Shown here piece by piece: positions 49,546 through 61,079 of a stretch of 64,000 nucleotides of DNA. This DNA is from Typhlomys cinereus. Lineage: Eukaryota; Chordata; Mammalia; Rodentia; Platacanthomyidae. The stretch is from assembly GCA_023101885.1 (NCBI GenBank), contig JALPQD010000207.1, forward strand, positions 1,741,844-1,805,843, in the 5' to 3' direction. The position numbers and the translations under genes were made by a program. Position 1 is the first letter of the stretch, and each line of letters opens with the position of its first letter. The notes beneath the pieces were generated by a model. The model made no database searches, was not told where the DNA came from, and saw nothing but the letters and a program-made list of their open reading frames with translations.

Positions 49546-50260
49546 TCATGTGTCGGTGTCAAGCCTATTTTTGCTATAATAAAACAACAAACTTTTATCA
49601 TCAGTATGTACATTATCGATGGTATGACAACGAAGAGGACTCCAAGAAGCAAACACTGGCCCCGGACTATCGTCTTCAATGCTTAAGACCGTTAATGTCA
49701 TTTCTAGTGGGACGTTACTTGTATCCTCATTTCAGCAGAATAATGTTTGAGTAAGAGTCATGAATACAGCTGGAAGAATACATGGTTTAAAAAAAAATTC
49801 TTTGGAGACACTTCAATGAAAAATGTTCCAGAAGAGCCCTCCCTCCCCCCCACATGAGCTCAGCTACTGCTGTGGTTGGCATGCTGGTAACACAGGGGTA
49901 TGGAGCATGCTGGAAAAGGATATGGACAGTAGGTTGTAATATGCTTTGAAGATTAGTCTTGATAAAGCAATGGGAGCCTGCCTTTCATTTATCTCATGAG
50001 AGGAGTGCCACTATGAGACTGGCATTTTAAGTGGACACTGAAGAAATTGGAGGAATAATCTTACCACAACTGGGAAGATTAGTTGAGATTAGTTTCTCCT
50101 TTGTAGAGGCAACTTGTTCATCAGATCCACTCCCACCCATGCCATGCACAAATGCAAGTTCAAATGTAAGCCTTGAAGGGTGGAGGGGCAAAGTTCATTC
50201 TTCCATTCTGTTTACTGATGAATTCTGGGACTCGATGTGTGGTAGGTAACTGAATGAATG
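49546..50260. other. No recognised feature
   Basis: Non-coding DNA between L1 fragment and LTR. Confidence 0.45.
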
Positions 50261-50265
50261 AGTAT

Positions 50266-50652
50266 TGTTGTGCTTTGAATGTGAACTGTCCCCAACAGGC
50301 TCATGTGTTTGAAGCTTTAGTTGTTTGGGAAGGTCATGGCACCTTTAAGAGGTGGAGCTTTGCTGGAGAAAGGCAGTCACAAGGGGTGGGTCTTGAGGTG
50401 GATTAGCCCCACCCTACTTCCCAGAACAGGTCTGCGCTTGTAGTTGGCAGTCTTACAGCTCTCAGCCTCCTTGATGGATCTGGGGATCCATCCATAGGTC
50501 ACCTCTAGCTTCTGCCCATAAGCCATGCTTTTTCCACTATAGTAAACCGTTTCTCCCCTCTGGAATTATAAGTTGAACAAATCTCCCTTTCTCCCTTACG
50601 TTGCTTGACTTTGGGCGGTGTCTCACAGCCACAGAGAAGAGTAACTGATGCA
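50266..50652 (+). mobile_element. MaLR solo LTR, second subfamily
   Basis: 387 bp, TGTTGTGCTTTG...AACTGATGCA, MaLR hallmarks 'caggctcatgtgtttgaagc' and 'catgctttttccactatagtaaacc'. Flanks AGTAT (50261-50265) and AGTAC (50653-50657), 4 of 5 matching. Confidence 0.8.
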
Positions 50653-51399
50653 AGTACATATTAAGTGAGTGAGGCGAAGTCATAGGATATAAGAACTGAG
50701 GGTGTGCACAAAGAACAGATCCCATTGACCAGAAGAAAGAGGAAAATGATGTTCTAGAGATAGCACAACTCAGAACCAAGACAGTAGCTACTTTATAATA
50801 CATACCCATTCATTGGTTGAATGAAAAAAAAAAAAAACTACAGACAACACAGGGAAATTCAAAAATGGAAACTATTGATTTGCTTTTTAATTATTAGATT
50901 AATCCCTTGTAGCAACTCACAGGGATTCCTCCTCTGTGGATAATTCTCCATGACCCGAAGGTTTCAGTAGAATCCTTTACACATAACTTCTGTAGTAGGT
51001 GTTTTGAGAAGGAATTATTTATAAAGTCATCCAGTGTAGCCCAGAGCAGATATGGCAGGAGATTGGTGGCATGGCTGGAGTTGAAGCTAGGGTGACAGAT
51101 ATAAGTCTAATGTTCTAGGCAAGTCCTGCGATTCTGACGCAGGTCTTTCTTGGGGCTGCGACTTAGAAAGGGCAAGTCAGTTTTAATTCAGTATCTGAAA
51201 GGGTTGGGACAATGCTAATGTGTTTGTTTTCCTAGAATCAGTAGGTTTGAAAATGACCCATAAGAGACAATAAATTGATTTTTTATATTTAATACAAATC
51301 ATCTTTGCCTGTAAGAGGAGGTGCTAGCAATGCCCTTCCCGAAAGTATAGGAACAGAGAACAGAGTTTGTATGCCAGAACTTTATTAGAATATTTAAAG

Positions 51400-51635
51400 A
51401 GGGTTGGGGAGATGGTTAAAGTCTCTGTGGTTAAAGCCTCACAAGCAAAAGGACCTAAGTTCTGATCCCCCATCCCATGGAAAAAGGCTGGGTGAAATAG
51501 TGGCAGCCTTCGATTCCAGCCCTAGAAAGTGGAGCCTGGAAAAATCCAGAGCAAAGAAACAAGGAGGAAGAGCAATCCAGAATGATTCCTGATGTCACCC
51601 TTATGCCTCCACCCACAGTGATCTCTTCTCATACA
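51400..51635 (+). repeat. DIP-like SINE
   Basis: 'gggttggggagatggttaaagtc...aaaggacctaagttctgatcccccatccca...gaatgattcctgatgtcacccttatgcctcc'. Confidence 0.88.
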
Positions 51636-51642
51636 CAAAACA

Positions 51643-51643
51643 C

Positions 51644-51709
<66 letters not shown>

Positions 51710-51767
51710 GGAAAAGGGAGAAGGAGAAAGAGAGGGAGAGGGAGAGGGAGAGAGAGAGAGAGAGTTA
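51643..51767. repeat. (GA)n/(GGGA)n purine tract
   Basis: About 125 nt of purines on the plus strand, as the tail of the preceding SINE. Confidence 0.93.
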
Positions 51768-52386
51768 AAGCATTTTCTTTTCAAGGTACAACAAAGGGCC
51801 TTTATTATTTCAAGTCTTAGGTCAGCAACATAATGTGTTCAAAAGTCCATAAACATTCAGCATAAGGAAGGAAATAGAAACTTCTATGTAAACTGCAGAG
51901 GACTCAGGACCCCCCTCCCCCACCGTCCCAGTCTCCAGCCCCACCTGAGCTTGGCCTGAGCTCAGGGTGCTCAAGAGGTTCTTGAGCTAAGTGGTCACTT
52001 GCAAGTCACACGCTCCGCAGTGATATTTTCAAGCCTGCATTGTTGGCCATAAGGCAAACTCGTCAGTGTGGAAATAATTTATTGTAAATTCTTCTAAAAG
52101 TAAGACATAGTTATCAAGGTACAGACATGATTCTCTGATGATTGCAAGAGTATGTAATAAATGGAAGTTTAATAGAAAAAAATCTATAAGTGAAAGACTT
52201 TTGTTTAGTGAGCGTGATTGTAGACTCAGCCTTGCTAAAACGTAGAAAGGCAGGATTCAGAGAACTTACTTTTCCAGCAGAGAACCTGACTTAGAGATTG
52301 AATCTTGTGAGTGCATTGAGTTCAAATGGTGTAAGTTTACTTGAATAATGTAAATGATTGAATAATGTTCCTTTTCTACCACTCAC

Positions 52387-53100
52387 CTTCTTTTCGTGAG
52401 ACTGCTTCCCTCACCCGCCCGGCTTCCCCTCCACGGGCCACTGCCCAACTTGTGCCGGGTACTTTCTGGCGCTGTGGCTCTAGTGGTCTCTCCCCAGCTT
52501 CCCACTGCGAGGTCTGCTCCCTAGCCTGTGAAGTCGTGGCAGTTCGCCTGCATGGTTGCTGATAAATCACCACCAAACAGCTTAAGGGAACAAGGGGTTT
52601 ATTTCCTTACTACAGTCTGGTTCCACTTCTCAGTCCAGCTTGAAGGGAGAGCACGCACCAACACCAGGACCGAGGGAACTGGCCACACCATCTCTACTTA
52701 ATGGCTGAAATAGGGTCGATCCTTACTTGCTAGACTAGCATGTCTGGCCAAGTGTACAAAAGGATGCCAACTCTCCATGATTTATCCAGGGCCTAGTCCC
52801 ACCCACCAGGGGCTGAGACTTCCCCATCAGCCAGACAATCTCTTGCCAGTTTGCTCTGGCCTTAACTCACCATTAATTTTCTACAAATGTGCCCAGAGCT
52901 CAAACCCTCAACGGTCAAGTTGACACCTGTGCTTAACTATGACAGAAGTCCTGAAGGATAACATCCGGGGCGGGGGGTTTGCACCTCTGTACTCAGCATG
53001 GCCCCCGCCATGCTGCCAATGACCCATGGCTGGTCCCTAGTGTCTCCATCACTGTGGAATGAAGCAAGATCAAAACCAGATGAGATAAGCTGTCAAGGCT
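52387..53100 (-). other. Candidate KLHL31 non-coding exon 1, interrupted by an LTR
   Basis: On the minus strand a GC- and CpG-rich stretch (52395-52529) ends in a strong donor, GAAG|gtgagtgg (gt at 52386-52385), 11.2 kb upstream of the exon 2 acceptor. A second donor-like site, AAAA|gtaagttct, lies near 52270. Without the solo LTR at 52535-52944 the candidate exon would be about 300 nt. It contains several upstream ATGs. This is inference from splice motif, composition and expected gene layout only; another first exon is possible. Confidence 0.35.
52535..52944 (-). mobile_element. Solo LTR in candidate KLHL31 exon 1
   Basis: 410-bp copy of the main LTR family with exact 5-bp duplication GAAGT (52530-52534 and 52945-52949). 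Its sense strand is the KLHL31 strand, and it carries a sense AATAAA (TTTATT at 52598-52603). Confidence 0.9.
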
Positions 53101-53400
53101 GCCCTGTCAAGCACAGTAAATTACCTTATAAAGCAGCTGAAGGACAAGGTCTCTTGGGTTCATTGCCCTGGGCGTGCTGGCCACACCCTGTACTTGTGAC
53201 CTGCGAGCTCTTCCTTTCCACCCGTTTTGTGCTGCTTTGAACTTTGTCTCCATTCCAGTATCTGTGTGCTTGCTTCACCGCTGCCCACAGTGGTGTTGCT
53301 GAAACGCTAAAGAGAGAATACGATGCTTTCGTGTAAAGTTTTAATGACTTCAAAGAAAAATTGCTCCTTCTAAAAATCCCCAAAGATCTTGAAACCATAG
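53050..53400 (-). promoter_or_regulatory. Candidate KLHL31 promoter with E-box/TATA pair
   Basis: On the minus strand CAGCTG (53134-53139) directly abuts CTTTATAAG (53125-53133), an E-box next to a TATA-like element, as in many muscle promoters. CATTCC M-CAT-like motifs (TEAD sites) occur at about 53055-53065 on the minus strand and near 53254 on the plus strand. A CTAAAAATCC near 53370 is a weak MEF2 match. A start site would fall near 53095-53100. Confidence 0.3.
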
Positions 53401-53654
53401 TGGCTTAAATTTATATAAAAAGAATTGAGGTAAATTATATGTTGTTTCAAATTGTGTAAATTGCAAATATTATTTCCAAACAGAATTTGTTGTGTTCTGA
53501 AGGTTAGATAGCCAACTCCTTACTCTCTGGGAAGTATCAAGGTAGTCTGATGACTGAAGAAAATGTCTTTGAGCTGCTAAAATGTGTGTAAGCTCCCTTT
53601 TCTGAAACCTGTGCTCCTTCTATATGGGTGAACTGTTCATGTCTTCATTCAATG

Positions 53655-53680
53655 CATTTTATAATTTTAAATTTTTATTA

Positions 53681-53725
<45 letters not shown>

Positions 53726-53952
53726 CAGAGAGCACTATGTGTCCCTGTGGAGGACCAAGGGTGATTTGGGGAATCATCCTGGATTGCTTCTACCTCCTTG
53801 CTTAGCTCTGGTATTTTCCAGGCTCCGTCCACCAGGGCTGGAAGTGCAGGCTGCCATTTCTACCTGGTGTTTTAATGTGGGACCTGGGATCCAAGTTCAG
53901 GATCGTCTGCTTGTGAGGCAGAGTCTTAACCCCTGAGCCATCTCTCCAGCCC
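53655..53952 (-). repeat. DIP-like SINE with TG tail
   Basis: TG run at 53683-53724, body 'gaatcatcctggattgcttctacctccttgc', head 'cttaacccctgagccatctctccagccc'. Confidence 0.92.
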
Positions 53953-53954
53953 TA

Positions 53955-54810
53955 CTTTAGGATTTTTTTTTGAAAATTTGTTTTTATATAGTTCAGTCTT
54001 GATGGGATTTTCTTTCCAGGTTTCTTTGTTCCCACAGTTGAAGAATGGCACCAGAATATGAGAAGAGGATGTGAGAAAAATAAAGGAATTCAAGGACATG
54101 AAGGGTCTGTGAGGAGCAAAGGAGGCCTCTGAGGGCTGGCAGGGTCAGAGGTATTTTATGGGGAGTAGGTGGGCCCAGGAAAAGTGGCTTTTCCCTTTTG
54201 TTTAGTCTTACTTTCTTTAAATTTGATTGGGGCTTTTGGTCTCCTCAGTGTCTGATTGGTCTGTTCATACTGGGGCTCAAGACATGGTTGAGCTGTTCGT
54301 TTTGATGAATTAACTTGAGAAACTCATCTCCATATAATCAGAGGGTTGGGGAAGTTGGCGACTTTCTCTGGGGAGATTAGAGTTAGCTCCTGCATTTACG
54401 GGGTATGTTCCTTTAGGATAATTCCAGCAGTGGGGGATGACCTTCCAGGACCTTCTGTATTCTAAACTACCTGGAAAAAAATCTATTCTAGCTAAAATTT
54501 CTATTCTAACTGCCTAATAGAGACCCCCCTCCCTCTCTGTCTCTCTCGACCTGATGGCTCCTATGCAAAAAAGATACAGGGCAAGTTAACCAGGACAGAG
54601 ATGAAGTCATGAGAAAGAGATGGAATTCAGAGCTATTCAGTCATTGTGGCAGGTGGCTTGGAATACAAATGGCCAGGATCTGTCTACATTGTGACAAAGA
54701 CCCCCTAAGGTAAGAAAGGGGTGTGGCTTGGGATGTACAGCAGTCACTGTCTATCTGAACACATTACTGACCATAATCCATCATGTAAGTGCTCAGAAAC
54801 CTGTTGCGAA
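53955..54810. other. Possible ERV/LTR remnant, unclassified
   Basis: 'gagatggaattcagagctattcagtcattgtggcaggtggcttgg' and the following text have a retroelement look; no termini were found. Confidence 0.3.
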
Positions 54811-54811
54811 G

Positions 54812-54998
54812 TATGGCAGAAGGAAAGAGAGAAAGAAAAAGAGAGAGAGAGAGAAAGAGAAAGAAAAGAAAGAAAGAATAAAAGAAAGAGAAAGAAAAAA
54901 GAAAAAAGAAAGAAAGAGGAAGAAAGAAAAAGAAGTAAAAAGAAAAAGAAAAAAGAAAGAGAAAGAAAGAGTGAGAGAGAAAGAGAGAAAAGAAGGAA
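54812..54998. repeat. (GAAA)n/(GA)n purine-rich tract
   Basis: About 187 nt, purine with a few T interruptions. Confidence 0.95.
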
Positions 54999-55314
54999 AA
55001 CCTAAACTGTACAGGATTGCAAAAACACTGCATTTTTGCTTTATTGGGGCTTCTGTCTCTTGGAAAAGAACTCATAGAGTCTTGTGCTAGCACAAATAAA
55101 ACCGCTTCTGGAAGAAATTTCAGTGTTCTGCTTCTCCTTGTGAATTTTCTTCAATATTTTGGGTCATTCCTTGAAGGTCTAGTCATTCCTGAGCACAAGA
55201 AATTTCAAACCTACCAGTGGACTAAACTTTGGTTACATGTGTATTATATTTGTCCATTTAAAGCATCTTTGCTTTTGATTTCATTAAGCTAATATTTAGG
55301 AAAAGGAGGATGTA

Positions 55315-55495
55315 GGGGCTTGGGAAGATGGCTCAGTGCATAAAAGTGCTCGCTGGGTAAGTACAAAGATCTAAGTTCAAATCCCCTCAGAAAATAAAAG
55401 CTGGACATGCAGTGTGTTTGTAGGGCATTTTTCATCTAAGCAAAACTGCCGCCATCTTTGTCTGACTGTAACAGGGAAAATAAAACAGAAAGTAG
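55315..55495 (+). repeat. B2-superfamily SINE, diverged
   Basis: 'ggggcttgggaagatggctcagtgcataaaagtgctcgctgggtaagtacaaagatctaagttcaaatcccc'. Confidence 0.8.
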
Positions 55496-55529
55496 AGAAA
55501 TGACACCTGACTTTCTCCCACTATCCTAG

Positions 55530-55811
55530 CTGTTGGGGATCGAAAGAAGGGATCCTGAGATTTGAAACTCCCCCTGGAATCATCTCATGGTGGGAAAAGG
55601 GAGGAACTGATGCCATATGGAGGAGGAGTTTGTCTTCCAAAAGAGACTCACACATGGCTGACAACTTTGCAGGAGAATCGTCAAAACCACACTGGAGGCA
55701 GAACTGTCTATGCAGGTCTCTGACCCTTTCTTGCTATTTTAACTGTTCCTCTTCTGCTCAGGCTCTAAAGGGGAAACAGTTGAACTAGAATAAACCTCTT
55801 CCCAATTTGGC
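55530..55811 (+). mobile_element. Possible LTR, unclassified
   Basis: Starts 'tgttggggatcg' and holds AATAAA near 55792 just before the next LTR; no target duplication was found. Confidence 0.35.
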
Positions 55812-56195
55812 CGCTGTCTTGGTTTGGATGTGGGTTGCCCCCTACAGGCTCATGTGGTTACAACCTCAGCTGGTGTTGATGTTCAGGAAGATTGTGACGC
55901 CTTTATGAGGTAAAGCCGTGCTAGAGGTAAGCACGCCGCAGAGAGCAGGACTTGAGGGCGGGTAGCCCTGCCCTGTTTCCACCAGCAATCCACTCTCGCA
56001 GATGCTCTTACTGTCTGCTTCCACGATGGATGCGACAGAGCCTCCTCCCTCTTCTGCCACCCACTGTGCCTTTTCCGCCATAATGGACTGTATTTCCCCT
56101 TTGGATTCCTATGCCACATAAATCTCCCTTTCTCCCTTAAGCTGCTTGAGTCTCAGCGTTGTCTCACAGCAGCAAGGAAGAGAACAGCAACAGCC
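55812..56195 (+). mobile_element. MaLR LTR, second subfamily
   Basis: Same subfamily as 50266-50652 ('caggctcatgtggttacaacctcagctgg ... cgccataatggactgtatttcccc ... ctcccttaagctgcttgag'). Boundaries are approximate. Confidence 0.75.
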
Positions 56196-56745
56196 ATGCT
56201 GAATACGTTTCCTCTTTCTGCTTTTCACTGCCAATATGAACTTGACTTAATGAGGATGGTGGTTGAACTGGAGGCTCAAACCTGGCCCAGTGGCCAGTTA
56301 GCCCGACCCGCTGTATTTACTTACAAGAGATCATCAAGATTGGACTTGGAGACCTTTCCTTAGAGACAGAGGAGATAGTGAAGGTCACTGAACTGTCACC
56401 AGGGATAAGGGCTGCTTCTTAGAGCGCCTCCCAGCCATGAGCTCGCAATTCTGCCCTCATCGCACTTGCGTTCACAACACTGAGGTCTCAGGAAGGGCTG
56501 AAGTACACAGGCTGAAGAAGGTTAATTGATGGTGGGTCTTCATTTATGTAGCCAGGGGAAGCCATCATTCATGCTGAGATAAGACTTTCTAGTGTGACTG
56601 CTCTATGGTCGCCCGTGCTCCTATGGGGGGACCTCACCCCCACTCCTGGAAAATAACCCTAATAAACTTGTAGGTTCTTCAGGTTAGACATTACTGTTAA
56701 TCATTACTCTGTCTGTCATCAAAAGCCTATCTGGAGTATATGGAT
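56196..56745. other. No recognised feature
   Basis: Non-coding DNA. Confidence 0.45.
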
Positions 56746-56769
56746 GTTTGCATAGCATCTCCCCAAGAA

Positions 56770-57020
56770 AAGCTTCATGTAAGTGTGAACATCTGTAATC
56801 CCAATGCTCGTGTGAGGAATGAGAGTGAAGGCAGGAGATCCCCAGAGGCTTGTGGGTCAGCTGGTGTGGCCCATGCAGCAGAAAAACAATAAGGAGGACT
56901 ATCTCAGATGAGGTGGAAGGTGAGGACCAGCACCCAAGGTTGTCCTCTGACCTCCACACACACTCTTGGATACACACCATCCAGATTCTTACACACATGG
57001 ACACGTACACACATATACAC
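56770..57020 (+). repeat. B3-type SINE, partial
   Basis: 'gtaagtgtgaacatctgtaatcccaatgctcgtgtgagg...ggcaggagatccccagaggcttgtgggtcagc', CA-rich end. Confidence 0.7.
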
Positions 57021-57344
57021 ACAAATAGAAAAACGAAGAAGGAAGTTTTCCACTGAAATATAATTTTTTTGTGTCTCACAATTATAGTAAGATCTAGAAC
57101 ACTGGATTGATTATCTGCAGAGGCTTAGCTTTGCTTCCATAAACATTTCCTTTTACCTTCATAATCATTCATGTAGTTATACAAATAAGCATATACTTTA
57201 TGAAAATAAGCCATGAAGTGATTATGGCCCAACTTCTATCTCTTGTCAAAATCTTCTTAATTACTGAGAAATTGAATAGATCAAAGCAAGGGTTTCCAAT
57301 ATTATCATTAAATATAGTCAGCCATTCAAAATAGTCAGCCAAGC

Positions 57345-57465
57345 TAGGCAAGGTGGTCTATGCCTGTAATCTCAGAATTCTGGGGACAGAGATAAGAGCT
57401 CTGTAAACTCAGGCCAACCTACACTGTAAAGTGAGACTCTGTTTCCAAAAGAAGTCTTGTTTATT
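57345..57465 (+). repeat. B1 SINE
   Basis: 'ctaggcaaggtggtctatgcctgtaatctcagaattctggggacag...agtgagactctgtttccaaaag'. Confidence 0.9.
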
Positions 57466-57902
57466 AAAAAGCACTATGAGAAGAGCAGTAGTTTGGTGTT
57501 AGAGTGAGGGAGATGTGTGCTAGGATTACAGGATCACACCATGCTGTGTGGTCCTGAGTCCCTTGGGGTTCTTGGGATGAATTTTTTCCTTCCTTCTTCT
57601 TCCTATAGAAAATAGTTCTCTACTGAGATCTACCCAAATGCAAATTATCATTCCTGACCATTTTGGTGAACCAATTATTCTCACACATCCACAGCAGTTA
57701 AAGTTTTATTCATTGACTTCACAAAAACTGGATGCTTTATGTTTTCTCCTAGATTTCCTTCAAGTCAGAGTCTGAGACTATAGTTTATTTGGGAAGTGAT
57801 CTTTTGAAGCAGAATGAAAAACCAGGGGCAGAGGACATAGTACAGACTGATCAATGCTGTGGGCTCCTGTGCTTCAATGGCCTGGACTTGTGAGCAGTTC
57901 TT

Positions 57903-58253
57903 TTTTTTATTTTTTCCACTTATACAAACTTAATAGGTACCCCAGTCCCCTCTCTTCTTCCACCCCTCCCTGGATCCCCTTGCTCCTTCCCCCCTTTTCC
58001 CCTTCCTTCTCCACCTTTCTCCCAGTGCCCCCCCCTTCCTGGAACATCCTTTAGTGTGCATGTCAAACTTCCCTCTGGGTCCTCCTCTCTGATGAGGTAT
58101 AAGGACTCAGTAGCATTGCCTAGAGCTCTTTCTTGGGCTCCCCTTTAGTATAGGAACACTATTGTGGCTGTTAATCCCTTGCCTCTAAGGATCCTAGTAC
58201 CTGTGATCCATGCTAGACTTTGGGGGGAGGTCCAATGATATGTTGGTCATTTT
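57903..58253 (-). mobile_element. 5'-truncated L1 3' end
   Basis: Same 3'UTR family as 6392-6943. Flanks GAGCAG(T/C)TCTT at 57892-57902 and 58254-58264, one mismatch. Confidence 0.85.
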
Positions 58254-58263
58254 GAGCAGCTCT

Positions 58264-58264
58264 T

Positions 58265-58312
<48 letters not shown>
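58264..58312. repeat. (GA)n microsatellite
   Basis: GA repeat immediately beside the L1 insertion. Confidence 0.95.
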
Positions 58313-58313
<1 letters not shown>

Positions 58314-59590
58314 CACCATACCATAGCATACATATAGAGATCAGTGATAACCTTCAAAGTTGATTCTCTCCTTTCACATATGGGCCCCAGTGATTGAACT
58401 CTAGTCACCAGGTTGGCACACGGGCGTCTTTGCCTTCTGAATCATCTCGCCAGCAGCTTTCTAAAGTGGATCTCACAATCTCCACGCTGGCCAAGGGAGA
58501 CCTTCCGTCTGTAGCACTCTGTGCTCCCGCATGTGATCTGGTGTGTAGCAGGGCTTCTCCCAAGATCCCACCCTTCTGACTGAAGAGGAAGCACAGAGGC
58601 GACAAGAGAGGGGTGCATGGCATGGCTCAGTGAGGACAGACAGATTGTATACCTATTTTAATGATGAGGTAGATAGCCGGAACAAGCAGCAATGACAGAA
58701 CTCTTAATCTCATGACTGAAGGAGACAGGACACCAAGTACTCGAGGGTAGTTTCTAGACCAAGCACTGGAGGGTAATTGCTAGCATTGTGCTATGCGTAG
58801 AGGTGAACGCATAGAGATCAATGCACAGTGACCAGGGAGAGAAAGTGCCCAGGGTTATGGTTCTAGTGGGGAAGGTGATGATAAATAATTTCTTCAAAGC
58901 AATGAGCCGCCACTATAACAACATGCGAATTACAAGTCCGCTGTGCTTTGACAGGCTTGGTAAGACTTCTGGATAAGTCAGGAGCACCGAAAGCTTCCTT
59001 TATTGAGTGTTCTTTGATCTGGGAGCGGAAGGGATAATATGCTATTAAACAAGCATTGTTCAGCTATTATGGCTCGATTGCCAGGAACGCTCCATGCATC
59101 ATCATCATCTTTCAATTGTTCACAGTCCAGTTGCTGAGATGAATGAGAACTGACTACACAGAGACTCAGAGAAGTCTCTGCTGTTTTCAGTATAATAGGC
59201 TTTCAGGGACCTGGGCAAGGAAGCTGCAAAGCTGACCCAGGAGGCCATGTCTAGGATGCTCGGGCAGAGTTGAAACAGTTGTCAGGTAAACACAGGACTC
59301 TGACCAGGTGTCCTGGGGCCAGTGTCCCACAGTGCTCCCTGGTGATCCCATGAGTCTGTAATGAGAATTTACAGTGTGTCTCTTACTTTCAGGATTATTT
59401 TTTTGCATGCGTGTGCATGTGTGGTATACACGTGTGTATGTGTGTTCATATGGGTAGGCACACTTGCGTGTACCTGTGTATATATATGTGTGTGTGTGCT
59501 TGTGAATGTCTGAAGTTGACATCTGTGTCTTCCTCATTAACGTTACGCTTTGTTTCTTTAAGGCAGCATTTCCCAATTGAACTAGAGCTC
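58313..59590. other. Repeat-poor DNA, part CNE-like
   Basis: 58880-59150 ('ataatatgctattaaacaagcattgttcagctattatgg', 'cttcctttattgagtgttctttgatctggg') is complex and repeat-free, as conserved non-coding elements often are. No exon was supported. Confidence 0.35.
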
Positions 59591-59599
59591 ACTGATCAA

Positions 59600-59735
59600 C
59601 TATTATATTTTGTCAGTGTATCTTGCGGATCCCCCTCTTCTACCTCCCAAGCAGTGAGGGTTACAGGCAGCCGCCATGCTGCCAGCTTTTATGTGAGTTC
59701 TGGGGATGCAAACGCTGGTCCTCGTGCTTCTGTGG
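59600..59735 (-). repeat. B1/B2-type SINE fragment
   Basis: 'tcttctacctcccaagcagtgagggttacaggcagccgccatgctgccagcttttatgtgagttctggggatgcaaac'. Confidence 0.65.
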
Positions 59736-59739
59736 TATC

Positions 59740-59880
59740 TCAAGAATTTTTTCTTGTTGCTGCAATAAAATAACCTCACAAGAGCCATTCAAGGGAGAGA
59801 GTTCAAATACAGTCCATGTTGGTGGGGAAGGTGTGACAGCAGGAACTTGAAGCAGCTGCTCATACATAGTCAAGAAGCAT

Positions 59881-59926
<46 letters not shown>

Positions 59927-60430
59927 AATGCATGCTAGCATTCAGCTTCCTTTCTCCTTTTGTTTTTGGCCTGTGAGGGCGTGTACTTGTGCATGTATGT
60001 ATGTACATGAGGCATTTGAGTATGTGTGTGCCGGTGGAGACCCAAGGGTGACTTTGGGAATCATCCTGGATTATTCTACCTTCTTACTGTTTGGTTCTGG
60101 GATTTCATCGGCTCTGCCTTCCAGGACCAAAAGAACAGGGTGCCTCCATTTCTACCCCAGCATTTTTTACATATGGGATATGGGATCTGAACTCAGGTCC
60201 TTTTGTTTGTGAGGCAAAGGCTTTAAGCCCTGAGCCATCTCTCCAACAACTCACTTTCTCCTTTTTATTCAGTCAGGGAACCTGTTCACAGACTGGTGCC
60301 ATCCACAGAGGGCGGGATTTCCCGCCTAAAATGAACACAATCAAGATCATCTCTCCAGGGATTCCCAAAGGTTACTCTCCCAAGTGATTCTTGATCTCAT
60401 CAAATTGACAAGTTGAGACCAACCATCACA
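59740..60430 (-). mobile_element. Old MaLR-type LTR carrying a SINE
   Basis: Left part 'ttgctgcaataaaataacctcacaagagccattcaagg...acagtccatgttggtgggg'; right part 'tcactttctcctttttattcagtcagggaac...catcaaattgacaagttgagaccaaccatcaca'. SINE between about 59880 and 60245. Confidence 0.7.
59880..60245 (-). repeat. DIP-like SINE with TG tail
   Basis: TG run 59881-59922, body 'gtgactttgggaatcatcctgg', head 'taagccctgagccatctctccaac'. Confidence 0.88.
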
Positions 60431-60564
60431 TACATCAAGTCCTTTATTTGCTGAAAATCTTCCTAGGCTCCCTTTCAGATCTTTTAAATTGTTATTTAGG
60501 TTCACCTGGCTTCTTCCAGTGATTTACCCAACACCAGACATTGTTACCCAAGCAGCACTGTTTC

Positions 60565-60698
60565 AGTTTGCAGGGCTGAAAGTGGGGGCCTCTGCCCTTT
60601 GCTCCAGGTGTTTTTATATGTGACCTGACCTGGGATCTAATCTCAGGAACCTCTGCTTTTGAGACAGAGTCTTAACCCTTGAGCCATCTCGCCAGCCC
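60565..60698 (-). repeat. DIP-like SINE, 5' half
   Basis: 'gtgacctgacctgggatctaatctcaggaacctctgcttttgagacagagtcttaacccttgagccatctcgccagccc'. Confidence 0.85.
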
Positions 60699-61079
60699 TC
60701 TACTGGATGATTTTAAGCTCATGATTTGATGATGTTACCTGTCTGCTGTATTTGATTGTTTTCATTTAAAAGTCTCACTGGAGTGGACACTCTCCTTCCC
60801 CTGAGACACTATGTAGAACTCCAGCTAACTGCCTCGTTGGGTCTTCCCTAGTCAATCTCTGCTACATGCTCATAGTCCCTGACTTGATGATGCTGCCTTT
60901 ACTTTCTCTGTCAGTCAAGCAACTCCAGGCACCTCTGCTGAATATTGTGAGCCCCGGATTTTATGCTTTACTATCTATCTGCTGCCACTCGTGTCTCTCT
61001 TTTTTTGTTACTTGCTAATTTACTCCCACTCATGCTTCCTAAATGCTTCATAGACTCTCTCATTCAAAACGGAAAGCAT

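Noticed and set aside
53125..53133. Plus-strand promoter using the same CTTATAAAG
   Set aside because: The motif is nearly palindromic, but no plus-strand exon or gene is apparent to its right, whereas a minus-strand donor lies to its left.
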